Assembly (NCBI RefSeq): GCF_001974875.1
Contig: NZ_MTQD01000002.1
Location: forward strand, 248,001-312,000
Length of the DNA: 64,000 nucleotides
Source: Pseudoalteromonas sp. EB27
GTDB lineage: Bacteria > Pseudomonadota > Gammaproteobacteria > Enterobacterales > Alteromonadaceae
Direction of reading: 5' to 3'
The notes beneath the pieces are model-generated. The model did not search any database. It had not been told where the DNA came from and saw only the letters and a program-made list of their open reading frames with translations. Shown here piece by piece: positions 10,801-18,760 of the stretch. The first letter of the stretch is position 1. Each line of letters begins with the position of its first letter. The translations under genes and the position numbers were made by a program.

Positions 10801-11062
10801 TCGATTGAAGCATTGAGCCTGCATCAAATAAACCCATTTCACGAGATAAGTCGCCATTGATAATTTGAATTGGTGATGCATTTGAGAATTCAGCTTTTCT
10901 TATACGTGAGCCTGTTACAACTATTCGTTCAGGTGCTTCTTCTTCTAATTCCACGTCTGAATTCAAATCATTTTCTTGAGCCAGCGCGTTAGGCGCTAAG
11001 GCTACAGAGCCTAGCAATAAGGAGTATCTTATTGCATTTGATAGAGCTTTAGTTTTAAACAT
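7877..11062 (-). CDS. TonB-dependent outer-membrane receptor
   Basis: This 1061-residue outer-membrane active transporter has a signal peptide (about residues 1-28, cut after NALAQ). An acidic linker follows, then a TonB-box-like RIVVTGSRIRK, the plug domain (GFRGLGAERTLVLINGRR, STVYGSDAVAGVANVILKK) and a long beta barrel ending in Phe (YISFTASF). Near residues 322-346 an extracellular-loop insertion carries two Asp/Gly-rich motifs (DFDGDGIND and DGNGDGFRD) that look like calcium-binding loops. Receptors of this Oar/MalA-like size commonly import oligosaccharides. The adjacent LacI regulator and glucan enzymes suggest maltodextrin, but the neighbouring peptidase leaves peptide uptake possible. 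Confidence 0.93.
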   Translation of the reverse strand: MFKTKALSNAIRYSLLLGSVALAPNALAQENDLNSDVELEEEAPERIVVTGSRIRKAEFSNASPIQIINGDLSREMGLFDAGSMLQSTSQAAGAQIDNTFGGFVLDNGPGAATIGFRGLGAERTLVLINGRRMAPAGVGGAPTSPDLNLIPGVMIERVENLFDGASTVYGSDAVAGVANVILKKDVEGFIFDASYRQPKGEGGEETVLSGMWGKTMDNGFITVGVEYSEQKSQSLSGNPFVKGCEERIWEAEDGSIVTRNSGYGPVASGEDSCDIFPLTNRISVPSFFGSVYYTPNFTNTGIPNFSESTVPSSLEGFLPSWVAGDFDGDGINDGVFVDGNGDGFRDVDFQDPLYAFQQSDYYKSGDYRSKNERISLMLNGEYNFQDDNDTTFYYEGLYASRKSPIFSPGAQIFQQVAASNPYNPCGTNGIDCFGVLGVGPGGPEAVQPIINIRGDRDQTEVEVSQYRLVTGVTGNLGMFENIGLDNWYYDASVSYSASKGTDHRVGIDEERLINSLETAVLNDDGTVTCGTGSDGCVPVNLFADSIYQEGGGTLSPEEAAYLFIDRDIETKVNQFVFNAFMGGDFFALPWNNETVAGIVGIEYRRDEIESNPNAAASQGLLWGYFADQGADGSRNLKEIFTEVDFPLLKGVKGAEELTFTASGRVSEESFYDAESTYSLKTIYRPVDWFTLRATKGTSYRAPNLRERFLNGTSGFNTVADPCVVPEDARNIDPLNPGSAATYNAAEETRDTAVLNACQASGIDPTTLGLGQGGTDSYTGTYSAEIETGGTTELSAETSVAKTYGFIFEQPFTDAFDLTMSLTRFDIEVTNSIAEPSAGYSIGQCYSADGNDAFCSRIGRDENGQIDLVDASFINIGLISSKGFDYNIYFETDTVIAEENLGITLDLQATRMTEQVFDVLGTIDDNMGEPDSPEWRGTARLQLKYSDFRFNWETRFIGKGREDEDDLGEFEEGTAGCRGLTDANGAPLKCRPVGFTDDYFVHNIGMTWSNDAYKVNFGVRNVFNEAPPKVDPSGSFSNTNIPLGVGYDTSGRSPYISFTASF

Positions 11063-11258
11063 ATGTAGATCCCTGAGGTATTATTGTTATTTAAGCTATA
11101 AAGTTAGAAGGTAAGATCATAGCGGCACAATAAATTTACATTAAGGAAACAAAATAGTAAATATGGTTAACAGGGCTCTATGGCTGTGGGAGGGCTAGCT
11201 GGGTGGTTTTTTGACCAAAAAGTGTGGTTTATGAACTTTTCATTTTTTTAGTTCATTG

Positions 11259-11294
11259 TTTTTTATGCTTTTTATGTTTTTTATGTTTTTTATG
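11259..11294. repeat. Short tandem repeat, 4 x 9 bp, in the receptor upstream region
   Basis: Four tandem 9-bp units (TTTTTTATG, with CTTTTTATG as the second) lie about 200-230 bp upstream of the TonB-dependent receptor start and just after the LacI gene end. The run is A/T-tract-rich and could bend DNA, act as an UP-element-like sequence or vary in copy number. Confidence 0.8.
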
Positions 11295-11349
11295 TTGTTT
11301 GTAAATGAATGTGAACAGCTCGTAGTCAATACTTACACAATATGAAGGC

Positions 11350-12366
11350 TCAGCTTGACCTTCTAGGAATGAGAATAGGAGCTAATAGGGTACTTTGTAC
11401 TTCTTCACCACGTATCAGTTTTAATAAGTTCTCTACAAGCATTTGCCCAGCAACAGTAGTGTTTTGCTCTATCGTCGTCAGCGGTGGGTTTACATAACTA
11501 GCAATGGCTATGTTATCAAAGCCGACTACCGCAACATCTTTTGGTACGTTGATATTTGCTTCTTTAAGTGCACGTATAGCCCCAATAGCAATTAAATCGC
11601 TTGCGGCAAATAAGGCGTTAAATTTAATATTATTAGCGATAAGCGAACGAGTGGCGTGATACCCAGATTCTTCAGTAGATATAGCATTAGCCATTTTACG
11701 TTCGTTTATTTTTACGTTGTTAGCCAATAGCTCATCTTTAAAGCCCTGAAAACGACTAAAGAATTCAGGGCTATGATCAGATGCATCACCAATAAAAGCG
11801 CAATCAGTTCTGCTGTGAGCAATAAAGTGCTCAGCGGCAAGCTTACCGCCACCGTAGTTGTCACAACAAACAGTTAAATCTGGGCGATTATCAACCGTTG
11901 CGCCCCAACAAACAAACTTAGTGTTTTGTTCAAGTAGGGTGTTAAATTTTGGTTGGTAATCAATGTAATCGCCATAACCGAGTAAAATAATACCATCGGC
12001 TCTGTGGCTATCTTCATAGTCTGCTTGCCAATCAGCGCTGGCCGATTGAAATGATACTAATAAATCGTAACCTTCTTTAGCGCAAGCACGGGTAATGCTG
12101 CCAAGCATGGCTAAAAAGAACGGATTAATTTGTGACTCATCAGAAGTAGGGTCTTCGAAAAGAAGTAATGCTAGCGTACTACTTTGCTGAGTCCTTAAGT
12201 TGCTGGCATTTTTATCAACTTTGTAATTAAGTTTTTTAGCTATATCGAAAACACGCTTACGTGTTTCTTCATTAACAAGATGGCTGTTACGTAAAGCGCG
12301 AGATACAGTTGATTGAGATACCCCTGCATAGTGGGCAATATCAAATGAGGTGGCTTTACCTTTCAT
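11350..12366 (-). CDS. LacI-family transcriptional regulator (first copy)
   Basis: This 338-residue repressor-type regulator has an N-terminal helix-turn-helix and hinge (TSFDIAHYAGVSQSTVSRALRNSHLV, described by its core AGVSQSTVSRAL) and a periplasmic-binding-protein-like sugar-sensing domain (about residues 60-338, with FAASDLIAIGAIRAL and VAVVGFDNIAIA). It is divergent from glucokinase; a TGACACCGGTGTCA operator lies between them, so it may control itself and glk. It also lies just upstream of the receptor on the same strand. Control of maltodextrin genes (MalR-like) is inferred from position. The effector is unknown. Confidence 0.92.
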   Translation of the reverse strand: MKGKATSFDIAHYAGVSQSTVSRALRNSHLVNEETRKRVFDIAKKLNYKVDKNASNLRTQQSSTLALLLFEDPTSDESQINPFFLAMLGSITRACAKEGYDLLVSFQSASADWQADYEDSHRADGIILLGYGDYIDYQPKFNTLLEQNTKFVCWGATVDNRPDLTVCCDNYGGGKLAAEHFIAHSRTDCAFIGDASDHSPEFFSRFQGFKDELLANNVKINERKMANAISTEESGYHATRSLIANNIKFNALFAASDLIAIGAIRALKEANINVPKDVAVVGFDNIAIASYVNPPLTTIEQNTTVAGQMLVENLLKLIRGEEVQSTLLAPILIPRRSS

Positions 12367-12458
12367 TGTTACAACTTAATTAAATTGATAAATAATTGTG
12401 TCATTTTCGTTTATTAATGAATAATTTCAAGCTTTTTGTGAATTAACGTATATTTTTA

Positions 12459-12488
12459 TTGATAAATTCATGACACCGGTGTCATAAT
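12459..12488 (+). promoter_or_regulatory. Predicted glk promoter overlapping the operator
   Basis: A -35 hexamer TTGATA (12459-12464) and a -10 hexamer CATAAT (12483-12488) are separated by 18 bp. The spacer contains the LacI-type palindrome, so bound repressor would block RNA polymerase directly. Confidence 0.55.
12471..12484. promoter_or_regulatory. LacI-family operator, glk/lacI divergent region
   Basis: TGACACCGGTGTCA is a perfect 14-bp palindrome with the central CCGG/CG step typical of LacI-family operators. The identical sequence occurs twice before edd. It lies between the predicted -35 and -10 boxes of glk and about 105 bp upstream of the divergent lacI start. Confidence 0.82.
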
Positions 12489-12524
12489 GTCAGTGTTTTA
12501 TCATTTTGTTGTCAAAACGTATTC

Positions 12525-12615
12525 GCTGTCAATATCTTTTATAGACAGCATTTTTTACTGTGATAGCTACTTTGAGGTGATAGCTCAAAGTATAAATAAC
12601 AATGGTATACCATTG
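12525..12615 (+). promoter_or_regulatory. Structured glk leader (three inverted repeats)
   Basis: Between the predicted promoter and the glucokinase start there are three inverted repeats. GCTGTC/GACAGC (12525-12549) is followed by ATTTTTT and resembles a weak terminator. TACTTTGAG/CTCAAAGTA (12568-12592) is a perfect 9-bp stem. CAATGGTATACCATTG (12600-12615) is a 16-bp palindrome. The arrangement could be an attenuator or further protein-binding sites; no known riboswitch was recognised. Confidence 0.45.
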
Positions 12616-12657
12616 TAAAATAATAAGCACGAGTCGCTTAACAAAAGAGATAATACT

Positions 12658-13650
12658 ATGAGCCTAAACTCTTCTGCCCAATTTGATCCCATCTTAGTTG
12701 CTGATGTTGGCGGCACTAATGCCCGCTTTGCTTTAATAACTGGTTTTAATGAAGACATTAACCAATTTGTAATAGAGCACATTAATATATTCCCTAGTGC
12801 TAATTTTGGTTCACTTGAAAGTGCGCTAGAACAATATTTACAAACAGTTTCGCATATTACCCCTAAACGCGCATGCTTAGCCGTTGCAGGTCCAATAAAA
12901 GCTGGGCAAGTACACTTAACCAATTTAGGTTGGCATTTTAGTGTTAGTGAATTTAAAGCACACTTTAATTTACTTCAACTAGAAGTCATTAACGATTTTG
13001 CTGCTTTTGCGTACGCTGCTCCTTACTTAGATCCTACACAAAATGTAATTGTTAAATCAGGTCAAGCTGATGACAATGCAAACATTGGTGTTATAGGCCC
13101 AGGTACTGGTTTTGGTGCTGCATGTTTAGTAAGAACATCGCAATCTACCGCTGTTTTAAGTTCAGAAGGTGGGCATATATCACTTGCACCCGTTAATGAA
13201 CTCGATACTTTATTATTAAATGAATTACGTAAAGACCACCCCCACGTTTCTATCGAAACTGTATTTTCAGGACCTGGCATAACGCATTTATATAAAGCGA
13301 TGTCTGCGGTTAAGGGTGTAACAGCTAAAAATTTAGATGCAGCGCAAATTAGTAGCCTAGCAAATAGCGGTGAATGTGATGTGTGTGATGCAACGCTAAA
13401 CCAGTTTTGTGATTGGATTGGCAGTGTAGCTGGCGATTTAGCTGTTGTTTACGGGGCTCTAGGTGGACTATTTATCGGCGGTGGAATACTGCCTCGAATG
13501 CAAGCAAGACTTTTAGAAAGTCGTTTTGTTGAACGATTTTCGCAAAAGGGTATTATGTCGCAGTACGCAGGGCAAATTCCTGTAACACTTGTAACACAAG
13601 ATAATATTCCACTAATTGGTGCCGCAGCGTGTTTGCACAACAGCAAATAA
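12658..13650 (+). CDS. glk: Glucokinase
   Basis: This 330-residue cytoplasmic kinase phosphorylates glucose to glucose 6-phosphate with ATP. The N-terminal phosphate-binding motif is LVADVGGTNARFAL (residues 13-26). The sugar-site motifs are EVINDFAAFAYA and GPGTGFGAACLV, and the C-terminal adenosine motif GGLFIGGGI is present, all matching the bacterial Glk (not ROK) family; length is close to E. coli Glk (321). It lies downstream of an operator-controlled promoter and 33 bp before the second lacI, likely one transcript. With the glucan enzymes upstream and edd downstream it links imported glucose to the Entner-Doudoroff pathway. Confidence 0.95.
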   Translation: MSLNSSAQFDPILVADVGGTNARFALITGFNEDINQFVIEHINIFPSANFGSLESALEQYLQTVSHITPKRACLAVAGPIKAGQVHLTNLGWHFSVSEFKAHFNLLQLEVINDFAAFAYAAPYLDPTQNVIVKSGQADDNANIGVIGPGTGFGAACLVRTSQSTAVLSSEGGHISLAPVNELDTLLLNELRKDHPHVSIETVFSGPGITHLYKAMSAVKGVTAKNLDAAQISSLANSGECDVCDATLNQFCDWIGSVAGDLAVVYGALGGLFIGGGILPRMQARLLESRFVERFSQKGIMSQYAGQIPVTLVTQDNIPLIGAAACLHNSK

Positions 13651-13686
13651 GGAGCTTTCCTTGTTCGCATTTGGAAAAATAGAGTG

Positions 13687-14700
13687 ATGAAAAAAGTAAC
13701 AATAAACAGTGTGGCAAGTCATGCTGGTGTTTCTAAAAAAACCGTATCACGCGTTTTAAATAACGAGCCTAATGTTAGTGCTGCAACCCGAGAAAAGGTG
13801 CTTGCGGTATTTAAAGAACTCGATTATACCCCAAACCCAATTGCACGAGGGCTTGCACAAAATCGTAGCTTTATTATTGGCTGTCTTTACGATAACCCAA
13901 GTAAAAGCTACATCACTCGCGTGCAAACGGGTGCTCTAGAAGCATGCAAAGAAAATAATTATAATCTATTGATACACCCCTGTGAGTTTCGTGGTGATGC
14001 CCTTATAAATAATATTGAGCAATTACTGCAGACATCTCGATTAGATGGCATTGTGCTAACACCTCCTTTTGGTGATTTTGCTGAGCTGGCTTCTTTTTTA
14101 AAATCTAAAAAAATTCCTTATGCAAGAGTTGCGTCAGCTTTACTTCAAGATGATTCTATTTCAGTTCGTAGTAATGATGAGCAAGGCGCATTTGAAATTA
14201 CTGAGCATTTAATTAGCCTTGGGCATAAATCTATAGCGTTTATTAAAGGGCACCCGGATCACAGTGCTACGCAACAACGCTTTAAAGGTTACAGGCGCTC
14301 ACTTGCAAGCCATGGGATAGAGTTTGATGAACGATTAGTAGAGGAGGGTAACTTTAGTTATCATTCTGGTGTAGATAGTGCACGTAGCATATTAGATTTG
14401 TCCCCTAGGCCAACAGCTGTATTTGCATCAAACGATTACATGGCGGCAGCGGTATTAAAATTAGCTACTCAGCGCCAATTAAAAGTGCCTGATGACATTT
14501 CAATAGCTGGTTTTGATAATGCACCCATTGCGCGTCATATTTGGCCTGGTTTAACAACTATAGCACAACCGGTTGAAGAGATGACTAAACAGGCCGTAAC
14601 TCAACTTATTTCACACATAGCTCAACCACAAGAAAAGCCTTATCAGGTAACACTTGAGTCGCGCTTAATTACACGCGAGTCTACCTCTGCGATAAAATAG
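13687..14700 (+). CDS. LacI-family transcriptional regulator (second copy)
   Basis: This 337-residue regulator has an N-terminal HTH (VTINSVASHAGVSKKTVSRV) and a ligand-binding domain (about 62-337; VFASNDYMAAAVLKLA, SIAGFDNAPIARHIWPGLTTI). The frame extends to a GTG at 13684, but the adjacent ATG at 13687 is taken as the start. It follows glk closely and precedes the edd operon, both preceded by TGACACCGGTGTCA sites, so it is the best candidate for the repressor that reads these sites. The effector may be a glucose or Entner-Doudoroff intermediate. The first LacI protein is the alternative reader. Confidence 0.92.
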   Translation: MKKVTINSVASHAGVSKKTVSRVLNNEPNVSAATREKVLAVFKELDYTPNPIARGLAQNRSFIIGCLYDNPSKSYITRVQTGALEACKENNYNLLIHPCEFRGDALINNIEQLLQTSRLDGIVLTPPFGDFAELASFLKSKKIPYARVASALLQDDSISVRSNDEQGAFEITEHLISLGHKSIAFIKGHPDHSATQQRFKGYRRSLASHGIEFDERLVEEGNFSYHSGVDSARSILDLSPRPTAVFASNDYMAAAVLKLATQRQLKVPDDISIAGFDNAPIARHIWPGLTTIAQPVEEMTKQAVTQLISHIAQPQEKPYQVTLESRLITRESTSAIK

Positions 14701-14723
14701 TGAGTTAAAAAAACTTTCACAGT

Positions 14724-14761
14724 AGCCCGAATATGAGTGACGCTTATTTGGGCTTTTTTTT
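14724..14761 (+). terminator. Terminator after glk-lacI
   Basis: AGCCCGAATA pairs with TATTTGGGCT (one G-T pair) and is followed by eight T residues. It separates the glk-lacI unit from the edd operon. Confidence 0.88.
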
Positions 14762-14856
14762 GCTCTGAACTTGCTAAAATATACTTTGTGCCTAAAAATC
14801 AATTAGGTCATTATTCGGTCATGTTAAAATATTAAACTATTTTTGTTACCCAGGGT

Positions 14857-14903
14857 TGACACCGGTGTCATTGCTATGCGTTAATACAGTGACACCGGTG
14901 TCA
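14857..14903. promoter_or_regulatory. Tandem LacI-family operators upstream of edd
   Basis: Two exact copies of TGACACCGGTGTCA lie at 14857-14870 and 14890-14903, with centres 33 bp apart, about three helical turns, so two repressors could bind the same DNA face. The first overlaps a TTGACA hexamer that could be a -35 box. The rest of the 336-bp gap 14701-15036 holds the preceding terminator and a leader of about 130 bp with no clear fold. Confidence 0.82.
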
Positions 14904-15036
14904 GGGCTGTTGTGAGAGGCTCCCTGGTAGCGTACCTTTGAACGGGTAAATCAAAGATGCTCAGTACAGTTATTTACGTGGAGTCTGTAGTTGCTACTGA
15001 GCCTTTATCCTCTAACTAATAGAGATGAGTTAAATT

Positions 15037-16887
15037 ATGTTACATCCTCGTATTCAAGAAGTTACCCAGCGCGTTATCGAACGCAGTAAAAATACCCGTC
15101 AAGATTATTTAGAACGTATTTCGCACGCAAAAAAACAAACAAGAGTTCGTGCCGGTTTAGGTTGCGGAAATATAGCCCATGTTATGGCTGCGTGTAGCAG
15201 TGATGATAAAGCGCGCTTAAAATCTGATGAGCAGCCAAATCTTGCTATTATCAACTCATATAACGACATGCTTTCGGCTCATGTGCCATACAAAGATTAC
15301 CCAGATTTAATTAAAGACATTGCAACAAAATTCGATGCTACAGCACAAGTTGCTGGTGGTGTTCCTGCAATGTGTGATGGTGTTACGCAAGGGCGTGACG
15401 GTATGGAACTTTCGCTTTTTTCTCGTGATGTAATTGCTATGTCTACGGCAATATCGCTTTCACACGATGTGTTTGATGGCGTTTTTTGTTTAGGCGTTTG
15501 CGACAAAATTGTCCCGGGTTTATTAATTGGTGCACTGTCTTTTGGTCATTTACCTGTGTTCTTTTTACCCGCAGGTCCAATGCAATCAGGTATTCCTAAT
15601 AAAGAAAAAGCACGTATTCGTCAAAAATTTGCACAAGGTTTAGTAAGTCGCGAAGACTTATTAGAGGCTGAAAGCGCGTCTTATCACAGCGCAGGTACTT
15701 GTACGTTCTACGGTACTGCAAACTCAAATCAAATGTTAATGGAAATAATGGGCTTACACCTTCCTGGTAGCTCGTTTATTAATCCTTACACTGAGCTTCG
15801 CGATGGCCTTACAGGTAATGCTGTAGAAACCATGCTTAAGCAGCTTACAGATGATAAAGAAAGCCCGTGTTTAGCCGATGTGATCAGCGAAAAAACGATC
15901 ATAAACGGTTTAGTCGGCTTGCTTTCTACAGGTGGTTCTACTAACCATGCTATTCATATTGTTGCGATAGCAAAAGCGGCGGGCATTCAGGTTACGTGGA
16001 AAGACATGTCTGATTTATCAGAAGTTGTACCACTACTTACACGTATTTACCCTAACGGCTCAGCTGATGTAAACCACTTCCAAGCAGCTGGCGGTATGGG
16101 TTTCTTAATGCGAGAGCTAGCAAGCGCTGGTTACTTACACACAGACGTTAAAACAATGCTAGGCGATGGTTTAGCACCTTACATGACAGAGCCTCGTTTA
16201 GATAAAGACGATAGCCTGATCATGAGCAACTCAACCGGCCCAACTAAAGTAAAATGGGTAGATTGCCCAGCAAATTCACACGATGAAGAAGTACTTCGCC
16301 CAGTGAGTAACCCTTTTAGTAAGCAAGGTGGTCTGCAACTTCTAACGGGTAACTTAGGTAAAGCTGTTATTAAAGTGTCAGCTGTTGCTATTGAACATCA
16401 GGTTGTTACTGCTCCAGCAAAAGTATTTAGCTCACAAAGTGCTCTGCAAGACGCATACACGCGTGGCGAATTAAACCAAGACTTTATTGCCGTGCTAAAA
16501 GAGCAAGGCCCTAAAGCGAAAGGTATGCCAGAGCTACATAAATTAACGCCAGTAATGGCAACGCTTCAAGATGAAGGCTTTAAAGTAGCCATTGTTACTG
16601 ACGGTCGTATGTCGGGTGCATCAGGTAAAGTACCAGCAGCTATTCACTTAGCACCAGAGGCAGTCGAAGGCGGCGTTATTGCTAAAATCCGAGAAGGTGA
16701 TTTAGTGACACTTGATGCGCCAAACGGAATATTAAAAGTACACGTTAGTGACGAAGAACTTGCTAAACGTGAAGCAGAACTTAGCCTGCCAAGTGCAACA
16801 TTTGGTACAGGTCGTGAATTATTTACTGGATTTAGAAATATCGTAAGCAGTGCCGATTTAGGCGCGAGTGCTTTTGGACTTGAATAA
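15037..16887 (+). CDS. edd: Phosphogluconate dehydratase
   Basis: This 616-residue enzyme dehydrates 6-phosphogluconate to 2-keto-3-deoxy-6-phosphogluconate, the first committed Entner-Doudoroff step. It belongs to the IlvD/Edd iron-sulfur dehydratase family. Cluster and active-site motifs are visible: [48 protein letters not shown] and [18 protein letters not shown]. Length is slightly above the E. coli enzyme (603). It opens the edd-eda-gap operon behind tandem LacI-type operators; eda follows after 33 bp. Confidence 0.97.
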   Translation: MLHPRIQEVTQRVIERSKNTRQDYLERISHAKKQTRVRAGLGCGNIAHVMAACSSDDKARLKSDEQPNLAIINSYNDMLSAHVPYKDYPDLIKDIATKFDATAQVAGGVPAMCDGVTQGRDGMELSLFSRDVIAMSTAISLSHDVFDGVFCLGVCDKIVPGLLIGALSFGHLPVFFLPAGPMQSGIPNKEKARIRQKFAQGLVSREDLLEAESASYHSAGTCTFYGTANSNQMLMEIMGLHLPGSSFINPYTELRDGLTGNAVETMLKQLTDDKESPCLADVISEKTIINGLVGLLSTGGSTNHAIHIVAIAKAAGIQVTWKDMSDLSEVVPLLTRIYPNGSADVNHFQAAGGMGFLMRELASAGYLHTDVKTMLGDGLAPYMTEPRLDKDDSLIMSNSTGPTKVKWVDCPANSHDEEVLRPVSNPFSKQGGLQLLTGNLGKAVIKVSAVAIEHQVVTAPAKVFSSQSALQDAYTRGELNQDFIAVLKEQGPKAKGMPELHKLTPVMATLQDEGFKVAIVTDGRMSGASGKVPAAIHLAPEAVEGGVIAKIREGDLVTLDAPNGILKVHVSDEELAKREAELSLPSATFGTGRELFTGFRNIVSSADLGASAFGLE

Positions 16888-16920
16888 ATATTAGCCATAC
16901 TGGGTAATGAGGAACAAGTA

Positions 16921-17541
16921 ATGAGTATTGAAAAAATCTTAGCATCGGCACCCGTAGTGCCAGTGGTTGTAATCGAAAAATTAGAAGATGCAGCACCACT
17001 TGCAAGAGCGTTATATAACGGTGGCTTAAAAGCCTTAGAAATAACACTACGTACACCTATTGCTGCAGAAGCTGTAAAGCTGATGAAAGCAGAAGTACCT
17101 AAAGCCTATGTAGGTACTGGTACGGTAGTAGATAAAGCAAGCTTTGATCTTTCGGTTGCCGCAGGTGCAGATTTTATGGTGAGTCCAGGTGTTAGCGATG
17201 AGCTTATTGCTTTGGCTAAAACATCAGATATACCATTTTTACCAGGCGCTGCAACTGCAAGTGAAGTTATGCAACTTGCGTCGCATGGTTTTAAGTATTT
17301 AAAATTCTTCCCTGCAGAAGCTGCAGGCGGAACATCAATGCTTAAATCAATCGGTGGCCCATTACCACATATTACTTTTTGCCCAACTGGCGGCATTAGC
17401 CTAGCAACTGCACCGAACTATTTAGCGCTTAACAATGTTATTTGTGTTGGTGGTACGTGGATGCTAGATAAACAACTAATTGAAAATAAAGACTGGCAAG
17501 CAATTGAAGCGCTTGCTCGCCAAGCAAGTGAACTTAAATAG
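16921..17541 (+). CDS. eda: KDPG aldolase (2-dehydro-3-deoxy-phosphogluconate aldolase)
   Basis: This 206-residue class I aldolase splits KDPG into pyruvate and glyceraldehyde 3-phosphate. Key motifs are ALEITLRTP with the catalytic Glu, AYVGTGTV, FLPGAAT and YLKFFPAEAAGG with the Schiff-base Lys, then FCPTGGIS for phosphate binding. It is the second gene of the operon, 9 bp before gap, with a good ribosome-binding site (GAGGAACAAGT) before its ATG. Confidence 0.97.
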   Translation: MSIEKILASAPVVPVVVIEKLEDAAPLARALYNGGLKALEITLRTPIAAEAVKLMKAEVPKAYVGTGTVVDKASFDLSVAAGADFMVSPGVSDELIALAKTSDIPFLPGAATASEVMQLASHGFKYLKFFPAEAAGGTSMLKSIGGPLPHITFCPTGGISLATAPNYLALNNVICVGGTWMLDKQLIENKDWQAIEALARQASELK

Positions 17542-17550
17542 GAGTCTAAA

Positions 17551-18555
17551 ATGATTAATGTAGCAATTAACGGTTACGGCCGTATCGGTAGAAATGTTTT
17601 ACGTGCACTTTATGAGTCAGCTCAAAACAGCGAAATTAAAATTGTAGCAATTAACGATTTAGCACCTGCTAACGTTAATGCACATTTAACGCAGTATGAC
17701 TCAGTTCATGGTCAATTTTCTAAAAAAGTAACACTTGAAAATAACACTATGCTAATCGATGACGACGTAATTACGTTAACGCAAGAACGCGACCCTGCAA
17801 ATTTACCGTGGAAAGCACTAAACGTAGATATCGTTTTAGAATGTACTGGTTTTTTCACTAAACGTGATGACGCTGCTAAGCACATTACAGCGGGCGCTAA
17901 AAAAGTAATCGTTTCTGCTCCAGGTAAAGATATGGATGCAACAGTGGTTCATGGTGTAAACAGCGATGTAATTAACGCTGATAGCCAAATTATTTCAAAT
18001 GCATCGTGTACTACTAACTGTTTAGCACCACTTGCAAAAGCAATTAATGACACAGTAGGTATTGAAAAAGGTAGTATGACAACGATTCATTCTTATACGA
18101 ATGATCAAAACCTATCTGACGTATACCACCCAGACCTATACCGTGCTCGTAGTGCAACTCAATCTATGATCCCAACTAAAACAGGTGCTGCGGCAGCTGT
18201 TGGTTTAGTATTACCAGAACTTGCTGGTAAATTAGACGGTATGTCGGTACGTGTACCGACAATCAACGTATCTTTAGTTGATTTTACGTTTATTACTAAG
18301 CGCGATACGACTGCAGAAGAAATCAATGCAATCATGAAAGAAGCGTCAACGGGTTCAATGAAAGATATTTTACAATACAACGAGCTTCCGCTTGTTTCTA
18401 TCGACTTTAACCATAACCCAGCGTCATCTATCTTTGATGCAACGCAAACTAAAGCCGATGGTAATCTAGTTAAAGTAATGGCTTGGTACGACAACGAATG
18501 GGGTTTCTCAAACCGCATGCTAGACCAAGTTAAAGCACTAGGTCAGTACTTATAA
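17551..18555 (+). CDS. gap: Glyceraldehyde-3-phosphate dehydrogenase, type I
   Basis: This 334-residue NAD(P)-dependent dehydrogenase oxidises glyceraldehyde 3-phosphate to 1,3-bisphosphoglycerate. The Rossmann motif is [14 protein letters not shown] (residues 7-20), the active-site Cys is in [12 protein letters not shown] (Cys153), and the C-terminus has [12 protein letters not shown]. Placement after eda means the aldolase product is processed by a co-expressed enzyme. It may be one of several paralogues in the genome. The operon ends at the terminator at 18588. Confidence 0.96.
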   Translation: MINVAINGYGRIGRNVLRALYESAQNSEIKIVAINDLAPANVNAHLTQYDSVHGQFSKKVTLENNTMLIDDDVITLTQERDPANLPWKALNVDIVLECTGFFTKRDDAAKHITAGAKKVIVSAPGKDMDATVVHGVNSDVINADSQIISNASCTTNCLAPLAKAINDTVGIEKGSMTTIHSYTNDQNLSDVYHPDLYRARSATQSMIPTKTGAAAAVGLVLPELAGKLDGMSVRVPTINVSLVDFTFITKRDTTAEEINAIMKEASTGSMKDILQYNELPLVSIDFNHNPASSIFDATQTKADGNLVKVMAWYDNEWGFSNRMLDQVKALGQYL

Positions 18556-18587
18556 TTGACCTCGTAAAAGTTTAGCTTTATCCAACC

Positions 18588-18612
18588 AAGCCACGCATTG
18601 CGTGGCTTTTTT
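18588..18612 (+). terminator. Terminator of the edd-eda-gap operon
   Basis: GCCACGC and GCGTGGC pair around an ATT loop, followed by TTTTTT. Confidence 0.92.
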
Positions 18613-18760
18613 GCGTTTGGTTTATCTGTATATTTGCAACTCAGACTATGGAGTGAACTATTTGTATTTTTTATACCCTAAATTTTGTTAATATGTGGGT
18701 GTGTAAATCAATGGAATTTCGTTGTATTTAATCAACTCAACGAAGCAAGGGATAATAAAA

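Noticed and set aside
13684..13686. GTG as start of the second LacI regulator
   Set aside because: The immediately following ATG is more likely and the extra residue changes nothing.
12367..18556. HexR-type sites (TGTAATTAAATTACA-like) for edd/gap control
   Set aside because: No sequence close to that palindrome was seen in the upstream gaps; LacI-type palindromes are present instead.
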